Positions 45,348-54,344 are shown, counted from the stretch's first letter. The stretch is 64,000 nt of DNA from Eutrophocola sp965661105 (GCA_965661105.1 CBFICR010000009.1:5539-69538), one strand, 5' to 3'. Program-made: numbers and translations. The notes: generated by a model not told the origin, from the sequence alone.

Positions 45348-45941
45348 ATGAATAGCAGTTCCAGTAGCAAGCCCAGAATTATTGTCGGCATCAGCGGTGC
45401 CTCCGGCATTGTCTACGGAATTGAAGCACTAAAAACGCTTCGCACTCTGGAGATCGAAACCCACCTGGTAGTAAGCAAGTCCGCTAAAGTGACGTTGAGC
45501 CAGGAAAGCCCGGTCACCATCAATGAACTTCTTGACCTGGCGGACCATCATTATGCCAACGCGGACATCGGGGCCTGTATCTCCAGCGGCAGCTATAAGA
45601 CTCTCGGTATGCTGGTTGCGCCCTGCTCTATAAAAACACTCTCTGAAATAGCTACCGGAGTGACTTCTTCACTGTTAAGCAGAGCTGCTGATGTGGTTTT
45701 GAAGGAACGCCGTAAACTGGTGTTAATGGTCAGGGAAACACCACTACATGCCGGTCACCTTGAGAGTATGCTCAGAGTCACCAATATGGGCGCTATCATT
45801 AATCCACCGGTTCCTGCGTTTTACACCAGGCCATTAACTCTTGATGACATGGTTCAACAAAGCGTTGGACGGGCACTGGATCTGTTCGGTCTGGAAAGTA
45901 GCCTGGTAAAGCGCTGGTCGGGAAATCAGCCCAGACAGTAA
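45348..45941 (+). CDS. ubiX: Flavin prenyltransferase UbiX
   Basis: A 197-residue UbiX. It attaches a prenyl group to FMN to make the cofactor of the UbiD decarboxylase for ubiquinone synthesis. Motifs are GISGASGIVYGIEAL (FMN binding), a mid-region GMLVAPCSIKTLSEIA and a C-terminal RETPLHAGHLESMLRVT. The start is the ATG at 45348, giving the usual N-terminus; the frame also opens upstream at a TTG (45261) with a family-unlike extension. No ubiD gene is in the window. Confidence 0.95.
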   Translation: MNSSSSSKPRIIVGISGASGIVYGIEALKTLRTLEIETHLVVSKSAKVTLSQESPVTINELLDLADHHYANADIGACISSGSYKTLGMLVAPCSIKTLSEIATGVTSSLLSRAADVVLKERRKLVLMVRETPLHAGHLESMLRVTNMGAIINPPVPAFYTRPLTLDDMVQQSVGRALDLFGLESSLVKRWSGNQPRQ

Positions 45942-46040
45942 GCACAATGTACCCATTGCAATGTAAATTGCAGGGTAAACAGTGCTGACAATACAAAATG
46001 GAAAGGGTTAAGGCTGATAAGGATATGCCGGATAGTATTA

Positions 46041-46079
46041 CTATTACTTACGGCTATTACTTACAGCTATTACTTATGG
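46041..46079 (+). repeat. 13-bp tandem repeat, three copies
   Basis: CTATTACTTACGG, CTATTACTTACAG and CTATTACTTATGG follow each other at 46041-46053, 46054-46066 and 46067-46079, directly before the rpmG terminator hairpin. Confidence 0.85.
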
Positions 46080-46082
46080 CAA

Positions 46083-46107
46083 GGGTATTCCTGAAACAGG
46101 AATACCC
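46083..46107 (-). terminator. Hairpin terminator of rpmBG
   Basis: A perfect 11-bp stem, GGGTATTCCTG (46083-46093) with CAGGAATACCC (46097-46107), and a three-base loop, lies 14 bases past the rpmG stop on the minus strand. The T tract is weak, so it may need help, but the position is right. Confidence 0.75.
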
Positions 46108-46121
46108 GGATGGAAAACAGC

Positions 46122-46277
46122 TTACTTGATCTTGGCTTCAGTATAAGTAACGTGTTTGCGAACAACGGGATCAAATTTTTTGATTGCCATCTTGTCTGGC
46201 ATGTTGCGCTTGTTCTTGTCAGTTGTGTAAAAGTGTCCGGTGCCTGCACTGGAAACCAGTCTGATTTTATCTCTCAT
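46122..46277 (-). CDS. rpmG: 50S ribosomal protein L33
   Basis: A 51-residue protein (start ATG 46275-46277, stop 46122-46124). It begins MRDKIRLVSSAGTGHFYTTD and has NKRNMPDKMAIKKFDP and HVTYTEAKIK, the gammaproteobacterial L33 sequence. An AAGAGG ribosome site lies eight bases before the ATG. It lacks the zinc-binding cysteines found in some L33 forms (the C- form). It follows rpmB as in most gammaproteobacteria. Confidence 0.97.
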   Translation of the reverse strand: MRDKIRLVSSAGTGHFYTTDKNKRNMPDKMAIKKFDPVVRKHVTYTEAKIK

Positions 46278-46364
46278 CGTTTTTGCCTCTTAAACTGGCT
46301 CTGAAGTATTTTCAGGGCAGTAAAATTTTTCTATGAATAAAAAAAGTTTATTCGAATAGTCGAA

Positions 46365-46601
46365 CTAAACCTTTTCGCCACGGCCGCGGATATCACTAAG
46401 AACCCGGTCTATACCCAGTTTATCAATGATACGCATGCCTTTACTGGACAGACGCAGTTTTACAAAACGTTTTTCAGACTCAACCCAGAACCTGTGTGAA
46501 TGTAGGTTTGGGCAAAAACGGCGTCTGGTTCTGTTCTTGGCATGGGACACATTGTTGCCAGTGACCGGTTTTTTGCCTGTAACCATGCATACTCTAGACA
46601 T
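46365..46601 (-). CDS. rpmB: 50S ribosomal protein L28
   Basis: A 78-residue L28 beginning MSRVCMVTGKKPVTGNNVSH, with NLHSHRFWVESEKRFVKLRL following. The start is the ATG at 46599-46601, with GAGG nine bases upstream; a longer frame opens at 46625. It is the first gene of rpmBG; the rpmG start lies 87 bases downstream. The zinc cysteines of the C+ form are absent apart from single Cys residues. Confidence 0.97.
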   Translation of the reverse strand: MSRVCMVTGKKPVTGNNVSHAKNRTRRRFCPNLHSHRFWVESEKRFVKLRLSSKGMRIIDKLGIDRVLSDIRGRGEKV

Positions 46602-46797
46602 TGTATTGCCTCGTTTATTCCGCAAAATCGACCTGCAAAGGCCTTGCGTAAAATTCGGTGAAAAAAAGAGCGCGTTTTATACCAGAACAGCAGTTTAAAT
46701 TCAAGGATTTCTCAGGATTCCCCTAACTTTTACTCCCCGGCAGATCTTCATCTTAAAGCATTTATCAGATGAAATAACATTTATTAGCCCGCCGTGC

Positions 46798-47475
46798 CTA
46801 GAGGTAGCCCTGCTCAGCCAGGGATCTGACTTCTCCTTCACCGACTATCAGGTGATCCAGAGTGCGGATATCAACCTCCGACAGCAGGCTTTTCAGACGC
46901 TGGGTAATACTGATATCAGCCTGACTGGGCTCAGCAACACCGGACGGATGATTATGGGCAAAAATCAGGGCCGCAGCATTGTGATAAAGCGCTCGCTTCA
47001 TGACTTCCCGCGGGTGCACCGAGGCACCATCGATGGTACCCAGGAATAATTCTTCCTGGGCAATCAGTCGATTCTGACTATCCAGAAACAGGCACAGAAA
47101 TACCTCGCGGCCGCGATCAATCAGCCGTGACTTTACATACTGCCGGGTAATGCGGGAGTTGCTAAACACATCTTCCCTTAACAGGGTTTCCTGAAGACAG
47201 CGCTGGGCAAGCTCACTGACCGCCTGCAGCTGGGCAAATTTGCTGTGGCCAAGCCCCGGCAATGCGCAGAATTCTTCTCTGGAAGCCCCCAGAATGCCTC
47301 TGAGGCCACCAAACATGCTGATCAAGCCTCTGGCCATGTCCAGGGCAGACGTCCCGCAGGTACCAGTGCGCAGGAAAATAGCCAGTAATTCGGCATCTGA
47401 CAGGGTATGAGCGCCCGTTGCGATCAGTTTCTCGCGCGGTTTCTCACTATCTGGCCAGTCTGCTATTGTCACCAC
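46798..47475 (-). CDS. radC: RadC family protein (JAB/MPN domain)
   Basis: A 225-residue RadC. The C-terminal MPN+ metal site is HNHPSGVAEPSQADI, with an upstream Glu in AQEELFLGTIDGASVHPREV. The N-terminus (KPREKLIATGAHTLSDAELLAIFLRTG) and the LPGLGHSKFAQLQA helix-hairpin-helix-like segment are typical. Despite the name, a DNA repair role is not proven. The start is GTG (two in tandem at 47475 and 47472) with GGGGA upstream. It sits beside rpmBG and divergent from coaBC, as in Pseudomonas. Confidence 0.95.
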   Translation of the reverse strand: MVTIADWPDSEKPREKLIATGAHTLSDAELLAIFLRTGTCGTSALDMARGLISMFGGLRGILGASREEFCALPGLGHSKFAQLQAVSELAQRCLQETLLREDVFSNSRITRQYVKSRLIDRGREVFLCLFLDSQNRLIAQEELFLGTIDGASVHPREVMKRALYHNAAALIFAHNHPSGVAEPSQADISITQRLKSLLSEVDIRTLDHLIVGEGEVRSLAEQGYL

Positions 47476-47694
47476 AATCCCCGATAATCCGATAACTTTA
47501 CCTAGCCACCCTGGTCGATGGCAGCGCCATCAAATTGAATATGCAAGGTCATGCTGTTAGTCTTTCGTCGCTTTTGCGCCACTCTGTCCGAAACACTGGC
47601 TGCAGCTATTCGAGTGGTTTGTAATTAAAGCAAAACAGTGCCTACATCCTTTACTATAGCCCAGGTTTTATTTTCTGCCTGACTTTGGACTGCC

Positions 47695-48900
47695 ATGCTA
47701 AGTCTATCCAACAAACAAATAATTCTTGGTGTCACCGGGGGCATTGCAGCCTATAAGGCGGCGGAACTGTGCCGTCTGCTGATCAAGGCGGGCGCAGACG
47801 TGAGAGTCGTCATGACCCCTTCAGCAGCTGAGTTTATTACCTCTCTGACATTCCAGGCGCTTTCCGGGAACCGTGTCCATATCGAGTTGCTTGATGAAGA
47901 AGCAGAAGCCGCCATGGGCCATATTGAACTGGCCCGCTGGGCCGATCTGGTATTGATAGCACCTGCCAGCGCCAATTTTATTGCTCGCCTGAGCCAGGGC
48001 CGTGCTGAAGACCTGTTGTCCACACTTTGTCTTGCCACCAATGCGCCTATCGCTGTTGCCCCTGCCATGAATCAGGCCATGTGGCGTAATCAGAATACCC
48101 AGGAAAACCTGCAGCAGCTAAACCAGAAAAATATCACCATACTGGGGCCAGCCTCAGGTGAGCAGGCATGTGGCGATGTCGGCCTTGGCAGAATGCTGGA
48201 GCCGGAAGAAATTGCACTGGAGGCTGCAAACCTCTTTGAAACCGGCGAACTGGCCGGAGTTAACATTACCATTACCGCCGGCCCTACGCGCGAGGCCATA
48301 GATCCGGTCCGCTATATCAGCAATCATAGCTCCGGCAAAATGGGCTATGCCCTGGCCAGAGCAGCCATGGAAGCAGGCGCCAAGGTGGTCCTGGTAAGCG
48401 GCCCTGTTGAGCTGGAACCTCCCCCTCAAGTCAAACTGGTTGCCGTGGAAAGCGCCCGACAAATGCTTGATGCCTGCCAGGTCGCTCCTGGAGACATCTT
48501 CATTAGTGTTGCTGCGGTAGCTGATTACCGTCCAGCCAACAGTGCCAGTGAGAAAATCAAGAAAAATGCCGACACCATGGAACTTAGCCTGGTTAAAAAC
48601 CCGGATATCCTTGCCCATATTTCCCTGTCGGACCAGCGGCCTTTTTGTGTAGGCTTCGCTGCAGAAACACAGAATATTGAAGAATATGCCAGGAAAAAGC
48701 TGCAGGAAAAGAAACTTGATTTGATCTTTGCGAATAATGCTACCGACACTTTCAACAGCGAGTCAGCATTGGCAACGGCTTACTGGCCAGAGGGCGAATA
48801 TCCCTTTCCACGCAGCAGCAAAACCAGCCTGGCACGTGACATGGTGTCACTGATTGCCCGTTGTTACCGGAAATCTATAGCGGAAAACCGGCAACAGTGA
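47695..48900 (+). CDS. coaBC: Bifunctional phosphopantothenoylcysteine decarboxylase/synthase
   Basis: A 401-residue two-domain protein of coenzyme A synthesis. The N-terminal CoaC domain has GGIAAYKAAELCR and the PAMNQAMW motif; the C-terminal CoaB domain starts near residue 185 with TITAGPTREAIDPVRYISNHSSGKMG and ends with KKNADTMELSLVKNPDIL. It joins Cys to phosphopantothenate with CTP and then decarboxylates it to phosphopantetheine, which coaD in this window uses next. It overlaps the next gene by four bases (GTGA). The usual intervening dut is absent. Confidence 0.96.
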   Translation: MLSLSNKQIILGVTGGIAAYKAAELCRLLIKAGADVRVVMTPSAAEFITSLTFQALSGNRVHIELLDEEAEAAMGHIELARWADLVLIAPASANFIARLSQGRAEDLLSTLCLATNAPIAVAPAMNQAMWRNQNTQENLQQLNQKNITILGPASGEQACGDVGLGRMLEPEEIALEAANLFETGELAGVNITITAGPTREAIDPVRYISNHSSGKMGYALARAAMEAGAKVVLVSGPVELEPPPQVKLVAVESARQMLDACQVAPGDIFISVAAVADYRPANSASEKIKKNADTMELSLVKNPDILAHISLSDQRPFCVGFAAETQNIEEYARKKLQEKKLDLIFANNATDTFNSESALATAYWPEGEYPFPRSSKTSLARDMVSLIARCYRKSIAENRQQ

Positions 48901-50306
48901 CAGTTCAGATTCCTGATAATATTTTTCGCGCCTATGACATCAGAGGCATTGTTGGCGAAGGCCTTGATGAAAGCATCATCAGGCTGATTGGCCGTGCAGT
49001 GGCCAGCGAAGCCCTCGACCTGGGTGAGACCTGTCTTGTGGTCAGTGCCGATGCACGCCTCTCCAGCCCCGCTTTTTCCGAAGCCATGATCCAGGGCATA
49101 CTTTCAACTGGCTGCAATGTAATCAATATTGGAACCGGCCCTACGCCGCTGATGTACTTTGCGACTCACACCCTGGAAACACATTCCGGGGTAATGATCA
49201 CCGGCAGCCATAACCCAAAAAATTACAACGGTGTCAAAATCGTTTTGCAAAATAATTGCCTGGCCGCTGGTCAAATCACCCACCTGAAAGAGAGAATCCT
49301 GCGAGAAGATTTTCATGCAGGAAACGGCACGCTCTCTACTATTGATCTGAATGCCGACTATATCAGGACTATTTGCCGCGATATCGTGCTCACACAGCCC
49401 TATAAAGTAGTCATGGATTGTGGCAATGGTGTCGCTGCCAATTGCGCGCCCATGCTGTTTGCGGCTCTGGGCTGCCAGGTGGTTCCGCTGTATTGTGAGG
49501 CCGACGGTAATTTTCCCAATCATCACCCGGATCCAACCTGTGAGGAAAACCTGCAGGATCTGATTGCACTGACAATAAGCGAAAAGGCGGCTTTGGGGAT
49601 TGCCTTTGACGGCGATGGCGATCGGGTTGTCCTGGTCAGCAAGACCGGGGAGATTATTGATGCCGACAAGATGATGCTGACTTTTATAGCAGACATAGTG
49701 CCCGAGAACCCCGGTGCCAATATCGTTTTTGATGTAAAAAGCAGTCAACAGCTGGCACGAATGATCAGCCACTATGGCGGTAATCCGGTGATGTGTAAAA
49801 GTGGTCACTCTTATGTGAAGCAGCAAATGCATACCGCGGATGCCTTGCTTGGGGGAGAGTATTCTGCCCATATTTTCTTTAAGCATCGCTGGTTCGGCTT
49901 CGATGACGGTATGTACAGTGCCGCCCGCTTTCTGGAGCTAATGGATAAAAACAGCCACAGTGCCGATGAGCTTTTGTCGGCATGCCCGCAAACCTTCAGC
50001 ACTCCGGAGCTGAATATCGGCGTCAGCGAGGATGAAAAGTTCCGGATTATGGATATTTTGCTGGCGCAGCTGACAATTCCCCAGGCGCGCATTAATCGGC
50101 TTGATGGTATTCGGGCAGAAACGGAGCATGCCTGGGGACTTGTTCGAGCCTCCAACACAACGCCCAGCCTGACACTGCGCTTCGAGGCCGACTCCAGGGA
50201 AGCACTGGAACAGATTCAAGCTGTCTTCAAGGGGGCAATTTCCGCACTTCTGCCAACGCTGGAAACAGGCTTGCCATACACTGGCAAGTCAGAAGCTATA
50301 AGCTGA
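48897..50306 (+). CDS. algC: Phosphomannomutase/phosphoglucomutase
   Basis: A 469-residue alpha-D-phosphohexomutase. The catalytic serine is in MITGSHNPKNYNGVK, metal binding is FDGDGDRV, sugar binding is GGEYSAHIFF, and phosphate binding is RASNTTPSLTLRFE. AlgC interconverts glucose/mannose 6- and 1-phosphates for polysaccharide, LPS and rhamnolipid precursors. The start is a GTG at 48897 overlapping the coaBC stop; FRAYDIRGIVGEG then begins at the normal distance. The frame opens further upstream (48861) inside coaBC. argB follows after 181 bases. Confidence 0.94.
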   Translation: MTVQIPDNIFRAYDIRGIVGEGLDESIIRLIGRAVASEALDLGETCLVVSADARLSSPAFSEAMIQGILSTGCNVINIGTGPTPLMYFATHTLETHSGVMITGSHNPKNYNGVKIVLQNNCLAAGQITHLKERILREDFHAGNGTLSTIDLNADYIRTICRDIVLTQPYKVVMDCGNGVAANCAPMLFAALGCQVVPLYCEADGNFPNHHPDPTCEENLQDLIALTISEKAALGIAFDGDGDRVVLVSKTGEIIDADKMMLTFIADIVPENPGANIVFDVKSSQQLARMISHYGGNPVMCKSGHSYVKQQMHTADALLGGEYSAHIFFKHRWFGFDDGMYSAARFLELMDKNSHSADELLSACPQTFSTPELNIGVSEDEKFRIMDILLAQLTIPQARINRLDGIRAETEHAWGLVRASNTTPSLTLRFEADSREALEQIQAVFKGAISALLPTLETGLPYTGKSEAIS

Positions 50307-50403
50307 ATACTCGATTAAAGTGTCAGAGGCTGTTTGCCTGTGATGTTTGCCCGGTTTTACCCTTTTTAGCTTTCCGGCATCTGCCATTTTCTTCCTGTTC
50401 TGC

Positions 50404-50432
50404 TTGGGCATCGCTCACACATGTCCTATAAT
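50404..50432 (+). promoter_or_regulatory. Putative sigma70 promoter of argB
   Basis: TTGGGC (50404-50409) and TATAAT (50427-50432) are separated by exactly 17 bases and lie 56 bases before the argB ATG. Confidence 0.7.
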
Positions 50433-50457
50433 CCGCGATAAATATGGTTAGTAAGCA

Positions 50458-50471
50458 TTCGCTATAGCGAA
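50458..50471. promoter_or_regulatory. Perfect 14-bp palindrome in the argB leader
   Basis: TTCGCTATAGCGAA is fully self-complementary. It lies about 26 bases downstream of the predicted -10 and 17 bases before the argB ATG, a suitable operator or RNA-structure position. It does not resemble the E. coli ARG box. Confidence 0.6.
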
Positions 50472-50487
50472 CAAAGCGGAAACTCCG

Positions 50488-51414
50488 ATGACTTTCGAAC
50501 TCAGTAAAGCACAAAATATTGCCAGTGTTCTGACAGAAGCCCTGCCTTATATTCAGCACTTCACCGGCAAAACAATCGTGGTGAAATACGGCGGTAATGC
50601 CATGATTGATGAGGATCTCCAAAACAGTTTTGCGCGCGATATTGTCCTGATGAAACTGGTTGGAATGCATCCAATCGTCGTCCATGGCGGCGGCCCTCAA
50701 ATAGGTACACTACTGGAAAAGCTGGACATAAAATCGAATTTTGTTGACGGCATGCGAGTCACTGATTCAGCCACCATGGATGTTGTGGAAATGGTGCTCG
50801 GTGGTCTGGTAAACAAACAGATAGTCAGCCTGTTAAATAAAAATGGTGGCAAAGCCATAGGCATTACCGGCAAGGATGGTGATTTCATTCGCGCCAGAAA
50901 ACTCAAGGTCACACGACAGACCCCTGGTATGGAAGCCCCTGAAATTATTGATATCGGGCAAGTAGGCGAAGTCGCCAGTATGAACCCGGCGATTATCGAA
51001 ATGCTTAAAGGCAGTGATTTTATCCCGGTCATCGCCCCGATCGGCGCTGACGAACATGGTGCCTCCTATAACATCAATGCGGATATTGTTGCCGGCAAGG
51101 TCGCGCAGATGGTAATGGCAGAAAAACTGATTCTGCTGACCAATATCTCCGGTGTTCAGGATAAAGAAGGTAATGTGCTGACCGGTCTGACGACAGCCCA
51201 GGTTAACAGCCTGATTGCGGATGGCACCATTCATGGCGGCATGTTGCCGAAGATAAATTGTGCCCTGGATGCTGTTAATTCAGGTGTCACCAGTGCCCAG
51301 ATCATTGATGGTCGTGTACCCCATGCAGTATTGCTTGAGGTTTTCACCGATGAAGGCATTGGTACACTGATTACCAATAAGGACAACAAGTCGACCCGAT
51401 CCAAAACCCGATAA
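50488..51414 (+). CDS. argB: Acetylglutamate kinase
   Basis: A 308-residue amino-acid kinase. It phosphorylates N-acetyl-L-glutamate in arginine synthesis. Motifs are VKYGGNAM near residue 32, VHGGGPQI near 70, NINADIVAGKVA and HGGMLPKI. The N-terminal helix of about 20 residues fits the arginine-inhibited hexameric type, so feedback control is likely. Its ribosome site is GCGGAAA. slmA follows 17 bases after its stop. Confidence 0.97.
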   Translation: MTFELSKAQNIASVLTEALPYIQHFTGKTIVVKYGGNAMIDEDLQNSFARDIVLMKLVGMHPIVVHGGGPQIGTLLEKLDIKSNFVDGMRVTDSATMDVVEMVLGGLVNKQIVSLLNKNGGKAIGITGKDGDFIRARKLKVTRQTPGMEAPEIIDIGQVGEVASMNPAIIEMLKGSDFIPVIAPIGADEHGASYNINADIVAGKVAQMVMAEKLILLTNISGVQDKEGNVLTGLTTAQVNSLIADGTIHGGMLPKINCALDAVNSGVTSAQIIDGRVPHAVLLEVFTDEGIGTLITNKDNKSTRSKTR

Positions 51415-51431
51415 TTGCTCAGGTAACCGTT

Positions 51432-52028
51432 ATGGTAGCAAGAGAAAAAGGTGCGAAAAAAGAGGCGATACTGCGTGCTCTGGCCCAGATGCTGGAAAAT
51501 AATCCCGGTGGAAAAATTACCACCGCCGCACTGGCAGCCGAAATAGGAGTTTCCGAGGCGGCCCTGTATCGACATTTTCCCAGCAAGGCCAGAATGTTCG
51601 AGGGTCTCATCGATTTCATGGAAGATACCATTTTTTCCCGTATCACCCGGATACTTGGTGAAGGCTCTACGGCACTGGTGCAATGCGAAAAAATCATGCT
51701 TTTGGTACTGACCTTTGCGGAAAAAAACCCTGGTATCAGTCGGGTGCTTAATGGTGATGCACTGGTCGGAGAAACCGAGCGTTTGCGTGACCGTGCCAGC
51801 CAGGTATTCAATCGTCTCGACACCCAGCTAAAACAAATTTTCCGGGAAGCTGAAATCAAGGAGGGTTTACGCCCCAGCATGACGCCTGCCATGACATCAA
51901 ATCTGCTGCTTACCTTTATTGAAGGAAAGGTCAGTCAGTATGTACGTACTGACTTTCAGCAAAAACCAACCGAGCAATGGAATGAGCAATGGTTGTACCT
52001 GAATCAGGATTTATTCCGACGTCCATAA
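51432..52028 (+). CDS. slmA: Nucleoid occlusion factor SlmA (TetR family)
   Basis: A 198-residue TetR-type DNA-binding protein. The N-terminal helix-turn-helix (ITTAALAAEIGVSEAALYRHFPSK) and the C-terminal region (GLRPSMTPAMTSNLLLTFIEGKVSQYVR, broken here into parts of that segment) match SlmA, which binds chromosomal sites and blocks FtsZ rings over the nucleoid. It follows argB by 17 bases. The neighbourhood argB-slmA-pyrE-rph supports the identity. Confidence 0.93.
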   Translation: MVAREKGAKKEAILRALAQMLENNPGGKITTAALAAEIGVSEAALYRHFPSKARMFEGLIDFMEDTIFSRITRILGEGSTALVQCEKIMLLVLTFAEKNPGISRVLNGDALVGETERLRDRASQVFNRLDTQLKQIFREAEIKEGLRPSMTPAMTSNLLLTFIEGKVSQYVRTDFQQKPTEQWNEQWLYLNQDLFRRP

Positions 52029-52169
52029 AACGGATTAATCAGAGAAAGCAAAAGAACGGGAGTTGGCAGACTCAAATGGTATGCCATGGTGGTCGACAAA
52101 AAGGGCTTCAGGGTATTTGTTGAAAGGGCTTCAAAAAAATAATGCCGCAAACCGTGTTCTTAATGTAGC

Positions 52170-52790
52170 TTATTCTTCAAGGTTAAGTAGCTGTTTCAGA
52201 CGATTAATATTTTTTTCTGCAGTAGAAATAGCGTCTTCTTTTTCAGTTTCTATCCTGGCTAACTGAAGGGCCAGACGATCCCTTTCATTGGTCGCGTCTT
52301 CAATCTGGGTAATCAGGTTGGCGGGAAGCTGATTGCCGGCTTTTTCGTTACTAACAACCCGTTGCTCCAGTTCTGTCAGTTTTTCTTCGGCATCTTCCAG
52401 CAGGGAATTAAGCACCGTCATTTGTGCGTCCAACTGTTCAATTGTTGAATCGCGCCGCCTGACGACCTCTTCGGGCGAGCGATAAAGGCGAAGTAGCATC
52501 CTGTCTTCTTCTTCCTGACGCAGAGCCGCCTGTTCCATCAGGCGCTGTTGTTGCATTTGCTCTGACTGGGCGGCACGTTCTTCTGCTGTCAGGGTTCTTT
52601 GCACAACTTCAATTACCTGGCCTCTTTCATTGAGCACCTGATAGCCATTTTTTACAAATTCAGCAGGCACACGTGAGCCGGTAATTTCCCTGCCCTGATC
52701 ATCCTTGTACTTGTAAAGATTAGCCGCTTCAGCCTGGGAAATAGCCAGCGCTGAAATCATCAACAAAATTGTAATTGTGTGTTTAAACAT
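52170..52790 (-). CDS. DUF4124 domain protein with coiled coil
   Basis: A 206-residue exported protein. The signal is about residues 1-22 (ending SQAEAA). A DUF4124 domain follows at about 23-65 (LYKYKDDQGREITGSRVP, NERGQVIEVV), then a long coiled coil from about 67 to 200 (AEERAAQSEQMQQQ, EELVVRRRDSTIEQLDAQ-type heptads). It is a periplasmic protein of unknown role. It lies downstream of pyrE by 75 bases on the same strand. Confidence 0.85.
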   Translation of the reverse strand: MFKHTITILLMISALAISQAEAANLYKYKDDQGREITGSRVPAEFVKNGYQVLNERGQVIEVVQRTLTAEERAAQSEQMQQQRLMEQAALRQEEEDRMLLRLYRSPEEVVRRRDSTIEQLDAQMTVLNSLLEDAEEKLTELEQRVVSNEKAGNQLPANLITQIEDATNERDRLALQLARIETEKEDAISTAEKNINRLKQLLNLEE

Positions 52791-52865
52791 TGTTTACAAA
52801 TCTGACCTGTTAAAACGTCCTGACTTTAAATTAATTAGCCAAACCATGGTTTGGCCCTGTTATCT

Positions 52866-53516
52866 TCACTTGATTCCGTAGCGAGCCTGATACTCTTTCA
52901 TGCTGGCCAAATACCCGGTCATTGTGTCATTTTCCTGCTGCTGCAGATAATCAATAATCTGCTGCAGATTAATGATACTAATGACCGGAATTGAAAACTC
53001 TTTTTCAATTTCCTGAATAGCCGACAACTCGCTATTGCCTTTTTCCTGCCGGTCCAAAGCAACTACCACTGCAGCAGGAACTGCTCCGGCAGCGGCAATA
53101 ATTTCCATGGTTTCCCTGATAGCAGTACCGGCAGTAATAACATCATCTATTATCAGTACCCGATTTTTCAAAGGGGAACCAACAATATTGCCACCTTCAC
53201 CGTGATCCTTGGCTTCCTTGCGGTTAAAGCACCACGGAATATCCTGCTTGAATTCCTGCCAAAATGCAATTGAAGTCGCTGACGCCAGAGGAATTCCCTT
53301 GTAGGCAGGGCCAAAAATTATGTCATATTCAGGAGCGGCATAGGCGATTGCTTTGGCATAACAAGAACCTAAAAACCCCAGGGCCGCTCCGGTATTAAAT
53401 AATCCGGCATTAAAAAAATAAGGGCTCTGCCGGCCTGATTTTAATGTGAATTCTCCAAACCGAAGAATACTGTTTTGCGTTACATAATTTAAAAACTGCT
53501 GTTGGAAATCCTGCAT
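52866..53516 (-). CDS. pyrE: Orotate phosphoribosyltransferase
   Basis: A 216-residue OPRTase. It makes orotidine 5'-phosphate from orotate and PRPP. The PRPP motif is VLIIDDVITAGTA (about 123-135), and the FGPAYKGIPLA, FNRKEAKDHGEGG and SGRQSPYFFNAGLF segments are family signatures. It lies directly between rph and the DUF4124 gene on the minus strand, with rph upstream by 90 bases, the usual order. Confidence 0.97.
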   Translation of the reverse strand: MQDFQQQFLNYVTQNSILRFGEFTLKSGRQSPYFFNAGLFNTGAALGFLGSCYAKAIAYAAPEYDIIFGPAYKGIPLASATSIAFWQEFKQDIPWCFNRKEAKDHGEGGNIVGSPLKNRVLIIDDVITAGTAIRETMEIIAAAGAVPAAVVVALDRQEKGNSELSAIQEIEKEFSIPVISIINLQQIIDYLQQQENDTMTGYLASMKEYQARYGIK

Positions 53517-53606
53517 TGATATTTCTCTTTACCTGTCTGATTAACTGCCTGACTTTTACTTTTCAGTATCGGGTTATATTTCGCAGAGACCTTTTCTTAA
53601 GGTGTC

Positions 53607-54344
53607 TTAAGGTGCCAGTTGCCCCAGGGTGCTTTTTTGAACCGCAAGTAAATTTTCTATGCCATGTCGTGCCAGGTCAATCATCGCATTAAGATCTTCG
53701 AAACTGAAATCACCATCTTCTCCGGTGCCCTGGATTTCGATAAACCCCCCCTTGTCTGTCATCACCACATTCATATCAGTTTCTGCAGAGGAATCTTCAA
53801 TATAGTCAAGATCAAGCACCGGCATCCCCTTGTAGATGCCTACAGAAACAGAGGCAATCATCTGTTTAATCGGGTTTTCCTTGATGGCTTTTTTCTCCAT
53901 CAGGTAATTGATCGCATCAACCAGAGCTACGCAACCACCGGTGATGGATGCAGTTCGTGTTCCGCCATCAGCCTGGATGACATCGCAATCAATCTTGATA
54001 GTATTTTCGCCAAGCAGATTCATGTCTAGCGCTGCCCGCAGTGACCGGCCAATCAAACGCTGAATCTCCTGGGTTCTTCCACTCTGCTTCCCCCTGGCGG
54101 CCTCCCGGTCCATTCTTGAGCCGGTTGATCGCGGTAACATGCCGTACTCAGCTGTAACCCAGCCCTGACCGCTGCCTTTGAGAAAGTGTGGCACCCTTTC
54201 TTCTACCGAAGCGGTACAAATAACTTTGGTTTCTCCAAACTCTACCAGCACTGAACCCTCGGCATGCCGGGTAAAGCCTCTGGTAATCTTGATATCGCGC
54301 AGATCATTCGACAGTCTTCCACTTGGTCTTGTTACTTCAGACAT
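53607..54344 (-). CDS. rph: Ribonuclease PH
   Basis: A 245-residue phosphorolytic exoribonuclease that trims tRNA 3' ends. Signatures are FTRHAEGSVLVEFGETKVICTASV in parts, the phosphate-binding RDGRTRTASI-like region here as ADGGTRTASITGGCVAL, and DLDYIEDSSAETDMNVVMT. A good AAGGGAAAC ribosome site precedes the ATG. It is divergent from yicC with 176 bases between, and pyrE follows on its own strand. Confidence 0.97.
   Translation of the reverse strand: MSEVTRPSGRLSNDLRDIKITRGFTRHAEGSVLVEFGETKVICTASVEERVPHFLKGSGQGWVTAEYGMLPRSTGSRMDREAARGKQSGRTQEIQRLIGRSLRAALDMNLLGENTIKIDCDVIQADGGTRTASITGGCVALVDAINYLMEKKAIKENPIKQMIASVSVGIYKGMPVLDLDYIEDSSAETDMNVVMTDKGGFIEIQGTGEDGDFSFEDLNAMIDLARHGIENLLAVQKSTLGQLAP

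Noticed and set aside
49104..49886. 260-codon minus-strand frame inside algC
   Set aside because: It lies wholly antisense to a strongly conserved gene and shows no family resemblance.
52063..52266. 67-codon plus-strand frame after slmA
   Set aside because: It overlaps the end of the DUF4124 gene on the other strand and has no ribosome site or motif.
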